Shown here in pieces: positions 15,948-24,013 of a DNA stretch of 64,000 nucleotides. Each line of letters opens with the position of its first letter. Within the stretch, counting starts at the first letter, position 1. The notes below the pieces were generated by a model. It ran no database searches. It worked only from the letters and a program-made list of their open reading frames with translations, and had not been told where the DNA came from. Source of the DNA: Spirosoma radiotolerans (lineage in GTDB: Bacteria > Bacteroidota > Bacteroidia > Cytophagales > Spirosomataceae). The stretch lies in NCBI RefSeq assembly GCF_000974425.1, contig NZ_CP010429.1, forward strand, positions 5,131,501-5,195,500. Reading direction: 5' to 3'. Both the position numbers and the translations under genes were made by a program.

Positions 15948-17948
15948 TCAAAGTACATTATTTTTATTAACTGGTTTTGCGCCCTTAAATATATCTAATA
16001 AATAACCAAGTTGCATTTGAGTAAAGTTAGAATTTACACTTTTAATATCGTGTGTCAGTCTAAATCGAAAGAACAATCTAGAATTCGAATCTTCATTAGT
16101 TTTCAAGAAAGCGTCAAGATTATACTGCAGCAAACCGTTTTTATTTGTAAGGTCAATTTTAGAGTCCCATATGTTTATCCACATATAATTGAAACCAGCG
16201 GTTAAGCCCCACCTACTATCTGGTTTAAATTGAAAACTAGTACCTAATTGCCAGTATACACTATTAACAAATTTAGTTGTATCTCTATTAGATATTTGAT
16301 TTGCATTATCTTTATCATAACTGATAATGCTATTTCTAAACCAATAAACTCCTATGTAAGGAATCGTCCAGCTAAATTTAATTTGTGGGTATGTGTATTT
16401 TAACACATTCAGATTAAATCCAAAAGAAGAAAGCTGATATCTATAAATATCCTTTGGACTTACAAGTGCTTGATTACTAATTCTTTGGGCTAGGAGATAT
16501 TTATTAGTTTCTTCTAATTTAGAAAAAAGCAGCTTTGGCTCTATACTTCCGAGCCAATTAGTATATCTGTATGAATTATCATGTCTGTTAACTCTAAGAT
16601 TTATTGTTGTATCTTCAATCGTTGAATCAGAACCTAAATCATAATTACTTTGATTCAAACCATTGTTAACACGCAGCTTTACTTGATATTCATAATAATC
16701 TTTCTTTTCTGTTCTAATAGCCGTATTATTAGAAGGCCTACTCGATAATCCTTCACCTTCCCTAACACCTGTGGTAGAAATCGGAATTGCCTGTCTCACA
16801 CCATTTTTTTCCTTAGCAATAACTGTACTTCCTGATATAAGGTCTGCTGTATAAAATTGCGCATCTGCTAATAATCCTAAGGAGTCTATACGTCTTTGTG
16901 TTTTTTTGTTCAGGTGAAAATGTGTATTGATATTTATTCTTCTTCTAGCTTCAATTTGGATCAATCCATTGGGCTGGCTACCATCTAACCCTAAAAAGTC
17001 TGTGAAAGCCGCGACCTCTAATATTTTAGACCGTTTTTCCTTTCTAAGTTCTTGGATTGAGTTTTTAGGAGATAGGCTAAATACACTATTTGCAGGACTA
17101 TAGTCTTCTTTATCATTTTCCAGTGTGATACTAAATGTTAATAGTTGCGACAAAGACATACTTCTTGTCACGCCTTTCACGCTTCCACAATTTTGGCATA
17201 ATAAATTAATAGTTGAAAAATATTCTGGATCAAATTTCCCTGAAATACTAACAGGAAATAGATTTTTAAATTCTAGGTACTCACGTGGACTTTTCTCGTT
17301 ATCAGCATATTTCATTTTTATTAATCTTGCAACAATGTTTTTCATAGCTCCATCTTCAATCTCAATTGTAACCCTATCTACCTTATGGCTAAGCTTCAGT
17401 ATGGAAAGTGCACCTGTATAATGATTTACCAGATCATTTGCTATCAATAAACTTGTAGTTGTATCTCTCCTTAAAATTAAGTGTGCTGTCAATGGTTCAT
17501 CGTCGGCAAACTCAAGCCTTGTTTTTATCTTAAAGAATAGACTTATCCCTTGATCTTTCAAGGACAAGAATTTTAAGGTATCATAATTGAATTTTTCTCG
17601 CATCTGTTTCAAAAAAACTTCAACAAAAGTTTCTTTGGTGAATTCGTTGAAAACATTATTATCGTCACTATTTTCATTTGATTTGCTGGTAATTGATTTA
17701 ACAGTAGATGATGTGCTCACCCCTGATGTGCTCACCCCTGATGTGCTTCCAGCAGTTGTTACATTAGGTGAACTAAAGGCTTTAGTACTAATCTCAAGTG
17801 AATAGATATCTATATTCTCTTTAACAAATTCGTAATTATATACATTATGATTATAAACAAACGCACCCAAAACTCTCCTCTGCGAGTCTTGGCTGTAGCT
17901 GTTAATATATATCAGAAATAAGAACAACGAGAATAAATAAGCTTTCAT
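15948..17948 (-). CDS. Orphan outer-membrane beta-barrel-like protein
   Basis: A 666-residue protein with a signal peptide (residues 1-19, ending Y-S before Gln). A Ser/Thr-rich linker (about 63-92) is followed by a globular region containing conserved-looking Cys pair CQNCG (near 247). The last 200 residues alternate hydrophobic and polar residues in aromatic-rich strands (WGLTAGFNYMWIN, RLFFRFRLTHDIK), as expected for an outer-membrane barrel. The family was not recognised. It is alone on its strand between an IS1 remnant and a gene-poor stretch, and is AT-rich like the rest of the island. No catalytic motif is visible. Confidence 0.6.
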   Translation of the reverse strand: MKAYLFSLFLFLIYINSYSQDSQRRVLGAFVYNHNVYNYEFVKENIDIYSLEISTKAFSSPNVTTAGSTSGVSTSGVSTSSTVKSITSKSNENSDDNNVFNEFTKETFVEVFLKQMREKFNYDTLKFLSLKDQGISLFFKIKTRLEFADDEPLTAHLILRRDTTTSLLIANDLVNHYTGALSILKLSHKVDRVTIEIEDGAMKNIVARLIKMKYADNEKSPREYLEFKNLFPVSISGKFDPEYFSTINLLCQNCGSVKGVTRSMSLSQLLTFSITLENDKEDYSPANSVFSLSPKNSIQELRKEKRSKILEVAAFTDFLGLDGSQPNGLIQIEARRRININTHFHLNKKTQRRIDSLGLLADAQFYTADLISGSTVIAKEKNGVRQAIPISTTGVREGEGLSSRPSNNTAIRTEKKDYYEYQVKLRVNNGLNQSNYDLGSDSTIEDTTINLRVNRHDNSYRYTNWLGSIEPKLLFSKLEETNKYLLAQRISNQALVSPKDIYRYQLSSFGFNLNVLKYTYPQIKFSWTIPYIGVYWFRNSIISYDKDNANQISNRDTTKFVNSVYWQLGTSFQFKPDSRWGLTAGFNYMWINIWDSKIDLTNKNGLLQYNLDAFLKTNEDSNSRLFFRFRLTHDIKSVNSNFTQMQLGYLLDIFKGAKPVNKNNVL
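17710..17747 (-). repeat. 15-bp in-frame tandem repeat in the orphan barrel gene
   Basis: GATGTGCTCACCCCT is repeated at 17710-17724 and 17725-17739, with a partial third copy to 17747. It encodes the repeated peptide S-T-S-G-V in the Ser/Thr linker. Being a multiple of three it can change length without breaking the frame. Confidence 0.8.
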
Positions 17949-18307
17949 ACTATACCTTTTTCATTAATAAATAGAATATACTTTCCTAGCAAGAGTATTA
18001 GAGTCACAGACTTCAACCATCCACTTAACCAATGCTCAAATTTATGTTTCAGATGATTTAACATAAAGGGTAATTTTCCCGTATATTATTGAGTATTTAT
18101 TACAATATCTACCTAATAGTCTTATTAATTACATCCAAATACTAATACAAAATATTATAATTTATACACCTAAACTGTTGACAATCAGAATTTTATGTAT
18201 AGGATTATAATATTTTATACAATTAATACTATGATTCATTTACCCTTTCTTGTATAACGTATAGCTATAATACTCATTATCAGTAAGTTACTGAATAGGA
18301 TATACCT

Positions 18308-18320
18308 CAGCTTCGGGAGC
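18308..18320 (+). other. Short match to the tRNA-Asn 3' end, possible att core
   Basis: CAGCTTCGGGAGC is identical to 4536-4548 in the tRNA-Asn fragment, in the same orientation. As at 4552, an AGCCTC hairpin terminator follows a few bases later. It may be the right boundary of the element that begins at the tRNA fragment. Thirteen bases alone are weak evidence. Confidence 0.35.
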
Positions 18321-18329
18321 TTGAATATT

Positions 18330-18367
18330 AGCCTCTTATAGTATAAAAACTGTAAGTGGCTTTTTTT
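18330..18367 (+). terminator. Hairpin with T-tail
   Basis: AGCCTCTTATAGT (18330-18342) pairs with ACTGTAAGTGGCT (18349-18361) with two mismatches, followed by seven T's. It is a good intrinsic terminator shape, positioned after the tRNA-like 13-mer. Confidence 0.55.
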
Positions 18368-18474
18368 GTGATACATAATTCTGCTCCCTATTTATTAAGC
18401 CAGCGATTAGGTTATAAACAGCGAGTCTGCTCGTATCACCAGTGACTTCATTCTACTGTATTCAAGCAGACACT

Positions 18475-18524
18475 AACCTACTGGGTTTCTAAAACTATTA
18501 ACACCTCTAGAAACCTAGTAGGTT
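18475..18524 (-). terminator. Long hairpin downstream of a small ORF
   Basis: AACCTACTGGGTTTCTA (18475-18491) pairs with 18508-18524 with one mismatch around a 16-nt loop. It lies 40 bp past the minus-strand ORF ending at 18565 and may terminate it. Confidence 0.4.
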
Positions 18525-18564
18525 GACCTTTGAAGAAAAAGTAGCGGGATTAATCCTGAATATG

Positions 18565-18786
18565 TTACTTGTTTGTACTAAAGCTGTTACACTTAATATA
18601 GGCTTTTACAAATCGTTCAGAAAAAGCATGGAACAGGCAAAAATGCTGAACAATTAAACTGAACGGGTTTATTAAACCTGAAAAGACTTGTTTTAGGCCA
18701 CTTCCCCCTTCCCTACTTAGGGTATTGGCAAGCCTTCGAACGACCGACTTATGTTTGATTAAAGCGTAAACCACGGTTTTGTACAT
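18565..18786 (-). CDS. Possible small hypothetical protein
   Basis: A 73-codon open frame with no recognised domain and a basic, slightly hydrophobic composition. Support is limited to its being collinear with the ORF just upstream (4 bp gap) and having a hairpin after its stop. It may be a chance ORF. Confidence 0.2.
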   Translation of the reverse strand: MYKTVVYALIKHKSVVRRLANTLSREGGSGLKQVFSGLINPFSLIVQHFCLFHAFSERFVKAYIKCNSFSTNK

Positions 18787-18789
18787 GGC

Positions 18790-18993
18790 CTATTCCATAC
18801 ACTCAATGGCTCTCGACCCGTAGGTCGGTGTATTTTGAGGAGCCTTGGTTATGATCCCTACGGTCACATAGGCCCAGATGGTAGCAATCTGTTGACTGGT
18901 TAAAACAGGTGAGCTAGCTTGTGCTTTTAACATAAAACTTACACTGAACAGTAAACAAAACTGAGCAATACCTTGTCGAATTAAGTGATCCAT
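18790..18993 (-). CDS. Possible small secreted or membrane protein
   Basis: A 67-codon frame whose first 28 residues look like a signal peptide or membrane anchor (FCLLFSVSFMLKAQA). The remainder, SQQIATIWAYVTVGIIT, is hydrophobic. No family was recognised. It precedes the 73-codon ORF by 4 bp, so both may form a small transcription unit ending at the hairpin at 18475-18524. Weak support overall. Confidence 0.3.
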   Translation of the reverse strand: MDHLIRQGIAQFCLLFSVSFMLKAQASSPVLTSQQIATIWAYVTVGIITKAPQNTPTYGSRAIECME

Positions 18994-19014
18994 TCTCTTC
19001 TTTATTAATTCAAC

Positions 19015-19044
19015 AACTTACTGGCAAACCTTTGCCAGTAGGTT
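19015..19044. repeat. Tight hairpin sharing a motif with the one at 18475
   Basis: TACTGGCAAA (19019-19028) and TTTGCCAGTA (19031-19040) form a 10-bp perfect stem with a 2-nt loop, extended by AAC/GTT. The complement of its right arm begins AACCTACTGG, the same ten bases that start the hairpin at 18475. Confidence 0.45.
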
Positions 19045-19145
19045 ATTAGTATTTAGGGCGTCCTCTCTAAGTTTACGAAGCATTTCCGCTCAAAGCTGCA
19101 TGAACAGTCCATTCAAAAAAAACAAGATTTAATCCTATTGTGGTA

Positions 19146-19174
19146 TTGATTATTCGCTATGAATACTACTTTTG
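19146..19174 (+). promoter_or_regulatory. Bacteroidota-type promoter of the first SPPPE gene
   Basis: TTG at 19146-19148 and TACTTTTG at 19167-19174, separated by 18 nt, match the TTG / TAnnTTTG consensus closely. Transcription would begin near 19181, so the ATG at 19194 is the true start rather than an earlier in-frame codon. Confidence 0.6.
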
Positions 19175-19193
19175 TGTAGAATCCAGTACGATC

Positions 19194-19742
19194 ATGTTGC
19201 AAAAACAGGTTTCAATAGGCTTACTAGCCCTCCTCCTATGCCACATTCTGGCCAGTGCCATTGTGGGTATGGTGAGTTGGTGGCGAGCGGAGAGTGACCT
19301 GTCAGAACGATTGCTCGTATATCGGTCTGTCGATAGCATCGTTGAGTTTCAGGTACTGCTTACCGATCAAGCCGAGGGTAAGACAATTGCGCGCACAACG
19401 GAAGATGGGTTTAGTTACCGGGGCCATTACTATACCGTTGTGAGTCTGGAACTAGCGGGCGATACCCTGCACATTGCCGGCTTGGAGGCCCGTAGTCATT
19501 CTGTATGGCAGGATGATCTACTTGCCTTTCTGAACGACCATCTGGCAACCTCATCGGATACCCATCAGAAGGCAGGTCAACTACTAAAATTATTGCTTAA
19601 AGAGTATTCGCTGGGGTCGTCGATTGTGCTTCATTTTCGTCCGTCTACCTGGCAACAATCCATCCGGATTCCTGAGAAGCCGGTCGCTTTCGTCTCCCAC
19701 TCCGCTTCCATTCATTCTCCTCCGCCCGAGTGGGCCATCTAA
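19194..19742 (+). CDS. SPPPE-tail membrane-anchored protein, paralogue 1
   Basis: A 182-residue protein with one N-terminal hydrophobic segment (GLLALLLCHILASAIVGMV, about 8-26) that is a signal anchor or signal peptide. The shared core is SDLSERLLVYRSVDSIVEF, a GFSYRGHYYTVVSLEL strand region, and a DLLAFLNDH / LLKLLLKEY helical part. It ends in IHSPPPEWAI. Two clear paralogues are at 23260-23802 and 28344-28883. The family was not recognised. Small proteins with a proline-rich PPPE end occur beside TonB-dependent receptors in Bacteroidota, but no receptor is adjacent here. A periplasmic-facing role is inferred from topology. It is the first gene with core-chromosome composition right of the island. 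Confidence 0.7.
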   Translation: MLQKQVSIGLLALLLCHILASAIVGMVSWWRAESDLSERLLVYRSVDSIVEFQVLLTDQAEGKTIARTTEDGFSYRGHYYTVVSLELAGDTLHIAGLEARSHSVWQDDLLAFLNDHLATSSDTHQKAGQLLKLLLKEYSLGSSIVLHFRPSTWQQSIRIPEKPVAFVSHSASIHSPPPEWAI

Positions 19743-20309
19743 TAGCTTATAACCTGTATTCGACAAAATCGCAGGGTTTTAAACCCATGCCAGGTGGACT
19801 GTCTACAGGCGTATGCTATTCTCCTTTCTACATACTTCCCAGTGGTTTTTAAGCCGATGCACCAGCACGGGGTCTGTACCCATATGTGTCCGCTGTTCAT
19901 TTGGTTTACTATACATCGGCGGTAGTCCGTCTGTTTAAGGTCGTAAGCAATTACTTGCCTGCGCCCAAAAAAACAGTGGTTATCACGGAGTGATGTACTT
20001 CGCTGGTTATCTATTCCACTGGGTTGTTCTGAACGATCGATGATCGTAGCTTCTGTGTGCTTTATCAATGGTCAATGCCTGGATGAACCGGGCTTAGTCC
20101 GGAGAGTCGTATCTCATAAACTATAAAACCGGCCCAATACATCGCGTACTGGCCCGGCTCCATAATACTCATAGGTTGGTAGTTCATGATCCTCACCAGT
20201 TTTGCTGGTGAGGACATCCCCCTCAACAAACATAGTAGTCTTGCCGAAAAATACCTACAGTTCTTCTGAAGAAGCGTTGATTACCAGCATTTTTTAATCT
20301 GTCGATCTC
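19743..20309. other. Gene-free stretch with a hairpin
   Basis: No supported gene is present; one antisense open frame here looks spurious. A perfect 9-bp hairpin, CCTCACCAG at 20191-20199 with CTGGTGAGG at 20205-20213, lies 97 bp before the next gene. It could terminate upstream transcription or act in the leader. Confidence 0.5.
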
Positions 20310-20579
20310 ATGAAAACAAATAAGTGGAAAATGGCGCTGCTCGTATGGTCGGCAATGTTTCCATACAGCACTGCCGTAAGTTATGGTCTGGCCCAGTTGC
20401 CCTTTACTGCTCACTGGCCTGTATTCGTCCGAACGTTCTGTCTGACCTGTCTGCTAGTACCGTATATGGTGTGTTTGGCCCTGCCTTTTCTGACGCAGCG
20501 TTTTCAGAAATGGTTACAACAAACTACGCATGCTGGGCAAGCCATGTCCGGTACGCTTGAGCAATCGCTACCCGGTTAA
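20310..20579 (+). CDS. Small two-helix membrane protein
   Basis: An 89-residue protein with two likely membrane helices: about 7-28 (MALLVWSAMFPYSTAVSYGL) and 36-62 (PVFVRTFCLTCLLVPYMVCL). A basic, polar C-terminal tail of 25 residues follows. The layout resembles short DUF2798-like membrane proteins, but the match is only by general shape. It precedes the heptad-repeat gene by 118 bp on the same strand. Function unknown. Confidence 0.5.
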   Translation: MKTNKWKMALLVWSAMFPYSTAVSYGLAQLPFTAHWPVFVRTFCLTCLLVPYMVCLALPFLTQRFQKWLQQTTHAGQAMSGTLEQSLPG

Positions 20580-20697
20580 TCTGTACAGTTTGCTGCGTAG
20601 CTACAGCTGCCTTTAGTAGCCCTACATCATTCATTATAGCTTATTTAAGTCAATATCGTTTCACCAATTAGTTCCATTATCTAAACCAAATCAAACT

Positions 20698-20949
20698 ATG
20701 GAGTCATCCAACGAGCAAGTGTTAAAAAACCAAGAGTCGATTCTGACCAATCAGGAAACTATCCTTAAAAATCAGGAGTCGATCCTGACAAACCAGGCCA
20801 GCCTGGATTCTATTCTGAGTAACCAACAAACGATTATTGCTAATCAGGAGAGTATTCTGGGAAATCAGCAATCCATTCTCAAAAATCAGGATCTGCTGGA
20901 CACCATTGTGGCTAATCAGGAAACGATACTGAGTCGGTTAGTCAGGTAG
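20698..20949 (+). CDS. Heptad-repeat coiled-coil protein with NQ-x-x-I-L units
   Basis: An 83-residue protein made almost wholly of about ten near-identical seven-residue units of the form NQESILT / NQETILK / NQQSILG. Ile and Leu occupy the a and d positions and Asn-Gln pairs sit at fixed outer positions. This predicts one long parallel coiled coil that should form multimers. There is no signal peptide, membrane segment or other domain. It lies between the small membrane protein and a TauE/SafE permease on the same strand. Function unknown; an oligomerisation partner or scaffold is a guess. Confidence 0.7.
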   Translation: MESSNEQVLKNQESILTNQETILKNQESILTNQASLDSILSNQQTIIANQESILGNQQSILKNQDLLDTIVANQETILSRLVR

Positions 20950-21066
20950 TCGTCTGATCACTGTGACGAACAGTGAGTAGGCAGCGAATCGACTGCCCAC
21001 TGTTCATCACAGTGGTTGATTTCTTCTTTCTAACATCCATTTTTCTTACGTTTAATACTGAAGACT

Positions 21067-22047
21067 ATGCGTCCTGCTCGCCGTATTCCTGTGTTGTACC
21101 TGGTCTTTATGCTCAGCGTACTGACTGGCTGGGGATGGTACATGCATACACAGAATGATGTGAGTTTTCTGGCTCGCCGGTGGGCGGCTGCTCTGACCAT
21201 GGTCTTTGGCTCGTTCATTGCCGGGTCAAGTCCGGAGGGGAGCGCGGCTATTTCCTACCCCGTATTCACCTTGCTCCTGAAAATTCCACCATCTGTAGCC
21301 CGCAATTTCTCATTCGCCATTCAAAGCATTGGCATGACCTCGGCGTCTCTGCTGATTTTGGGACTGCGTGTCCGGGTGGATTGGAATTATATCCGATTCG
21401 TAACCATTGGCGGTATCGTAGGGCTGATTTTTGGAACCTATTACGTGGTGCCACTAATATCTCCCGCTGCGGCTAAGCTATTTTTTGTTTCTCTCTGGCT
21501 CAGCTTTGGCGTCACACTCTGGCGCGAGAATCGTAACCCTTCCCGCATCGTGTTTGAATCTATTCCTAACTTTCAATCGGCAGATCAGATTCGTTTGATC
21601 CTGTTTGGTCTGGTGGGCGGAATCATTTCGTCCATCTTCGGGACCGGGATCAATATTTTCACGTTCTGCCTGGTTACAATTTATTACCGGCTGAACGAAA
21701 AAGTAGCCACGCCTTCGTCGGTACTCATTATGACCATTGAGACGATACTCGGCTTTTTTCTGCATGCCCAGATACTCCACGACTTTAGTCAGGAGTCGTT
21801 CGAGTTGTGGTTGACCTGCATTCCGGTCGTCGTATTTTTTGCACCCCTGGGCGCCTTTGTTATAACCCGATTGGCCCGCTCGATTATCGCCCGATTGCTG
21901 TACATAATCTTATTCGTCCAATTCATTGGTGCCCTGATCGTGATCCGGCCTTCGGCCTGGCAATGGGGTTTGTGTTTACTGACGCTGGGGATTGGCTTAG
22001 GTCTATTTGCTTACATCGCTCGTTTACAGCGTCAATCGGTTGTCTAA
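21067..22047 (+). CDS. TauE/SafE-family membrane permease
   Basis: A 326-residue integral membrane protein with about eight hydrophobic helices and the internal-duplication style of the TauE/SafE sulfite/sulfonate exporter family. Glycine-rich helices include FGSFIAGSSPEGSAAISYPV (near 48-67) and LFGLVGGIISSIFGTGINIF (near 180-199). It probably exports a small sulfur-containing anion. It lies 21 bp upstream of a MetE-like methyltransferase gene on the same strand, which suggests a shared role in sulfur metabolism. Confidence 0.8.
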   Translation: MRPARRIPVLYLVFMLSVLTGWGWYMHTQNDVSFLARRWAAALTMVFGSFIAGSSPEGSAAISYPVFTLLLKIPPSVARNFSFAIQSIGMTSASLLILGLRVRVDWNYIRFVTIGGIVGLIFGTYYVVPLISPAAAKLFFVSLWLSFGVTLWRENRNPSRIVFESIPNFQSADQIRLILFGLVGGIISSIFGTGINIFTFCLVTIYYRLNEKVATPSSVLIMTIETILGFFLHAQILHDFSQESFELWLTCIPVVVFFAPLGAFVITRLARSIIARLLYIILFVQFIGALIVIRPSAWQWGLCLLTLGIGLGLFAYIARLQRQSVV

Positions 22048-22068
22048 TTATTCGAACTCTCCATCATT

Positions 22069-23133
22069 ATGCTTAGTATACCAACTGAACCCGTGGGCAG
22101 TGTCCCTCGCCCAGCCTACTTGCAGGAAGCCATGGTGGCTTTTGCCCATGCCCAGATTACCCAGCAGGAATTGGCTCAACTAACGGATAAAGCACTTCAG
22201 GAAACTATCTCTGCTTTTGAACAGACCGGTTCACCCGTGATTACAGATGGTGAGCAGGCAAAGTCGAGTTTTGCGACGTATCCCATCGCGGGCCTGGATG
22301 GCTTATTGCCCAATGGTGTTGTCATTCCCTTTGCGGATGGACATACCCGTCAGTTACCCGTGATTTCGAAAGGGCCATTCCACTATACAACTTCGGCCGA
22401 TGCGTATCTGAAACGAGCGAAAACCTTTACGAATCGGCCAATCAAACAAGCCGTAATTGCCGTTTCGGCCTTGAGCTTGTTGTATCCGCCAAACGGAATC
22501 GACGGATATAGTCAGGACGCTTTTTTGGCCGACCTGGTCAACGAGGCCGAGAGAGAAATCCGAAATTGCTTAAGCGCCGGAGCTTACAATGTTCAGATCG
22601 ACTTTACCGAAGGACGGCTAGCGCTCAAATTAGATCCCAGCAAACAACTGTTGCGTTCGTTTATTGACTTGAACAACCAGGTACTGGCGCGATTTAGCCC
22701 GGCCGATCAGGCCCGAATCGGGGTTCATTCCTGTCCCGGTGGCGATCATGATTCTACGCACAGTGCCGATATCAGCTATGGTGATCTACTACCTGCGTTA
22801 TTTGATCTGAACGCCGGTAATTTTTACCTGGAATATGCGGCTGAACCAAACAAGCCGGATGTCTTAGCCGCCATCAAAGCCAATCTTAAGCCGAATCAAC
22901 GGATATTTCTCGGTGTGACCAACGTTCTGGACCCTCGGGTAGAAACGGCCGAGCAAATCTGTGATTTACTTCTGGAAGCGGCTCAGATTATCCCTGTCAA
23001 CCAGTTAGGATCGACGGATGATTGTGGATTTTCGCCCTTCGCCGATGACGTGTCTACCGCACGGGATATAGCGTTTGCTAAAATCAAAGCCCGCATCGAA
23101 GGCACAGCGCTGGCCGAGAAAAAACTAGTCTGA
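22069..23133 (+). CDS. MetE-like cobalamin-independent methyltransferase (C-terminal type)
   Basis: A 354-residue protein matching the catalytic C-terminal barrel of cobalamin-independent methionine synthase, without the N-terminal half of MetE (which is about 750 residues). The zinc ligands are visible: His-x-Cys in IGVHSCPGG (near 223-227), Glu in YLEYAAE (near 260) and Cys in STDDCGFSPF (near 322). PVGSVPRP at residues 8-15 is the usual family start. Short homologues transfer methyl or alkyl groups to thiols such as homocysteine; the exact substrate is not determined by sequence. Co-location with the permease gene points to sulfur or thiol metabolism. Confidence 0.75.
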   Translation: MLSIPTEPVGSVPRPAYLQEAMVAFAHAQITQQELAQLTDKALQETISAFEQTGSPVITDGEQAKSSFATYPIAGLDGLLPNGVVIPFADGHTRQLPVISKGPFHYTTSADAYLKRAKTFTNRPIKQAVIAVSALSLLYPPNGIDGYSQDAFLADLVNEAEREIRNCLSAGAYNVQIDFTEGRLALKLDPSKQLLRSFIDLNNQVLARFSPADQARIGVHSCPGGDHDSTHSADISYGDLLPALFDLNAGNFYLEYAAEPNKPDVLAAIKANLKPNQRIFLGVTNVLDPRVETAEQICDLLLEAAQIIPVNQLGSTDDCGFSPFADDVSTARDIAFAKIKARIEGTALAEKKLV

Positions 23134-23259
23134 TTGATCGTCATCCCAGGCACTGGCTGTCCTTGCGGATAAATACTTGTTACTGACAGGGTAAGAGTCT
23201 GCAAGAACAGCGTTGCCAGGGCGATACTTATTTTATTCATAAAACGACGGATTTATCGG

Positions 23260-23802
23260 TTGAGAACGTTTGCTGCCATCGGTTTACTCGGTTTACTGCT
23301 GTGCCATATCCTGGCCCTCCTGTTGGTTGGCAGGATGATCGGTTGGCAGCAAGAAGGCGATCTGGCCAGTCGCCTACGTGTGTATCGATCGGTGGATAGT
23401 CTGGTGGAGTTTTATATACCTCTCCATCAACAAGCTACCACGACTACTAAACTCACTCAGCCGACGGAGGGGTTTGTTTACCGGGATACGTATTATGAGA
23501 TTGTTCGGCAGGAAATAAAAAATGATACCCTACTAATTTTAGGGTATGCCGACAAAAAAGATTCATTCTGGCAACAGGACTTGCTGGACTTCATTCGCCA
23601 CCAATGCGGTAACGAGTCAACCAGTACCCCGCTAAAAGCGCATCATTTACTGAAGATATTACTCAAGGACTATTATCAGGGGGTCCGATTGGTCGTCAAT
23701 TTCTGTCCCTCTTCCTGGTGGCAACTTTACTCAATTCCCCCCTTTACCGTCCACCTGTCAACTGTATTCCTGCCCGTTCATTCGCCCCCTCCAGAAATCT
23801 GA
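23260..23802 (+). CDS. SPPPE-tail membrane-anchored protein, paralogue 2
   Basis: A 180-residue member of the same family as the gene at 19194. It has an N-terminal hydrophobic segment (IGLLGLLLCHILALLLVG) and the shared RLRVYRSVDSLVEF core. A GFVYRDTYYEIV strand part, a DLLDFIRH and LLKILLKDY helical part and the terminal VHSPPPEI follow. The start is a TTG (23260), as no ATG fits in frame. It lies downstream of the MetE-like gene and upstream of the CRTAC1-type gene on the same strand. Sequence identity with paralogue 1 is high in the core and low in the middle. Confidence 0.7.
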   Translation: MRTFAAIGLLGLLLCHILALLLVGRMIGWQQEGDLASRLRVYRSVDSLVEFYIPLHQQATTTTKLTQPTEGFVYRDTYYEIVRQEIKNDTLLILGYADKKDSFWQQDLLDFIRHQCGNESTSTPLKAHHLLKILLKDYYQGVRLVVNFCPSSWWQLYSIPPFTVHLSTVFLPVHSPPPEI

Positions 23803-24013
23803 TCCTACTGGTCATGTAAACCTGCCCAGCAACTTCCCGTATCTGCTGCTGGGAGTCTTCCGCCTGCGTATAGACCAGGCGGCAGGGATTTTTATGCCTG
23901 ATTAATTCGTAAACCGAGTGAAATTAATCAGGAAAACTTCAACAAATTCTTATTGGATCAGACAACACGCGTTCATTACGCTTAATGGACGCTAAAGCAA
24001 GCGCTTATACATT

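Larger units (their letters stand above)
17949..18564. other. Gene-poor island edge, 616 bp
   Basis: No convincing coding region was found. The stretch is strongly AT-rich to about 18300. It then holds a 13-base match to the tRNA-Asn 3' end, a hairpin with a T-tail (18330-18367) and another long hairpin (18475-18524). Base composition changes toward that of the chromosome to the right. Confidence 0.5.

Noticed and set aside
19739..20068. 109-codon open frame on the minus strand in a gene-free stretch
   Set aside because: No domain, no signal, odd composition and no promoter; treated as chance.
20698..20949. Regular 21-bp repeats as a possible CRISPR array
   Set aside because: The repeats are in frame, have no unique spacers and encode a coiled coil; no cas gene is near. 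No CRISPR array was seen in the window.
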